From CAWAMR01 sp963783095 (GTDB lineage Bacteria > Planctomycetota > Planctomycetia > Gemmatales > Gemmataceae), in the NCBI GenBank assembly GCA_963783095.1, contig CAWAMR010000008.1, forward strand, positions 62,001-126,000: a DNA stretch of 64,000 bases. Direction: 5' to 3'. Shown one piece after another: positions 63,319 to 64,000 of the stretch. Positions within the stretch are counted from its first letter, which is position 1. Every line of letters starts with the position of its first letter. Both the position numbers and the translations under genes were made by a program. The notes under the pieces were generated by a model. That model ran no database searches and was not told where the DNA came from. It was given only the letters and a program-made list of their open reading frames with translations.

Positions 63319-64000
63319 TTAGAGATCGTCATCATCGTCGAAGCTGAAGGGGTCCGCTTGAGGAGCCGATTCGCTCGACTGCTGGCGGCCCGGACGCTGC
63401 TCGGTACGCAGCTGAAACGGTTCACCAATGAGCGACTGCCAGGCTTTTTGCTGGTCGGGGTTGAGCAGCGCTGCTGCTTGTTTGAAAGCATCCTTGCGCA
63501 GCGTGGTGATCTGGTCTTTGGTTGCAGCATCGCCCGAGGAGCCGGCCCGGCTCAGTTTCTGGGCTTTTCGGCCCACTTCCGCCACGATCGCCTGGATTTT
63601 CGTCTTCTGATCGGCCGTTAGAGCAAGCGCTGAAGTAGCGTGCGCGTTGAGAAATCGCGCAGTCCCAAGGTTTGGAGTTCGATTTGGACAAGCCGGCTGT
63701 ATTTCGCAGGTTCAAGAACCTTGTTCAGGGCAGCATAGGCGGCCTGAGTCGTCTTGAGCGCCAATTCCTGATTCTTCTGGCGACGTTGTTTGGGTTGAAG
63801 GTCTGCGAAACCACTCGCTTGCTCACGATGTTGGGCCCGGACGGGCTTTATTGCCTCGGTAATCGCTGCTTTTAGTTCTTCAGTTAGTTGCAATGCTTCG
63901 TGGACGCTGGCATTCTGAAGAAGAATGAAAACTTGCGGTGGAGGAAATCCTTTCCCAGATCCGCCCCCTTTCCCTCCTCCAGCCCCTTTCCCTCCTCCGG
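63319..64000 (-). CDS. Gly-rich exported-type hypothetical protein, partial at the right edge, one frameshift
   Basis: The gene enters from the right edge with a glycine/lysine-rich stretch (GGGKGAGGGKGGGSGKGFPP), continues QVFILLQNASVHEALQLTEE and a helical segment (LNKVLEPAKYSRLVQIELQT) to about 63620. After a one-base shift it ends as VAEVGRKAQKLSRAGSSGDA to an acidic tail ADPFSFDDDDDL. This helical, LTxEQ-rich pattern is common in planctomycete exported proteins. The start is outside the window. Confidence 0.6.

Overview
The window looks like a chromosome segment from a planctomycete, most likely family Gemmataceae. The evidence is a DUF1501 protein with a Tat signal, sulfatases plus a formylglycine-generating enzyme, kinases fronted by zinc ribbons, a neutral ceramidase-type protein, an NHL-repeat protein, an orphan MbtH, a DUF932 protein and an integrase N-terminus of the planctomycete type. 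No database search was possible; family calls come from motifs I can read.

Layout. 1-8.75 kb is accessory DNA: a GHKL ATPase with an overlapping partner gene at the left edge, an XRE regulator with a divergent, operator-studded promoter, then a rightward series of small genes (DUF932, clamp-like protein, SWIM zinc finger, C39-like peptidase). It ends at half of a tRNA with a CAU anticodon loop and an integrase remnant. 9.5-15.2 kb (minus) holds a tubulin-like protein, a Ser/Thr kinase and a zinc-ribbon/membrane/propeller protein. 15.3-28.5 kb has the sulfatase maturase, an Rpn nuclease, a Sel1 protein flanked by two decayed paralogous fragments, a toxin-antitoxin pair, two sulfatases and exported proteins. 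28.8-34.7 kb is rich in palindromes and mobile DNA: MITE-like pair, RAYT remnant, two genes sharing a duplicated module (one secretin-like), and a group II intron. 37.2-41.4 kb (minus) is a compact four-gene operon of unknown function: winged-helix coiled-coil protein, P-loop ATPase with C-terminal HTH, zinc-ribbon membrane protein and a small protein. 41.8-49.4 kb has a stress set (Hsp20, CBS, UspA), a PhyH dioxygenase with a sigma-54 activator, an IS element and a kinase. 49.5-64 kb has ceramidase, SRPBCC, GNAT, ArgA, DUF1501, an AAA+ ATPase, a PIN toxin pair, an M20 amidohydrolase and MbtH.

Three cross-cutting points. (1) About twenty genes are split by single-base frameshifts although both halves read as one protein; this looks like uncorrected indels in the sequence, not real decay. 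(2) Long interspersed hairpins are common, and at least two have been entered by mobile elements (the group II intron and the IS), both of which can be removed on paper to restore the hairpin. (3) The best candidates for an undescribed system are the 37.2-41.4 kb ATPase operon and the GHKL ATPase pair at the left edge; function is not established for either.
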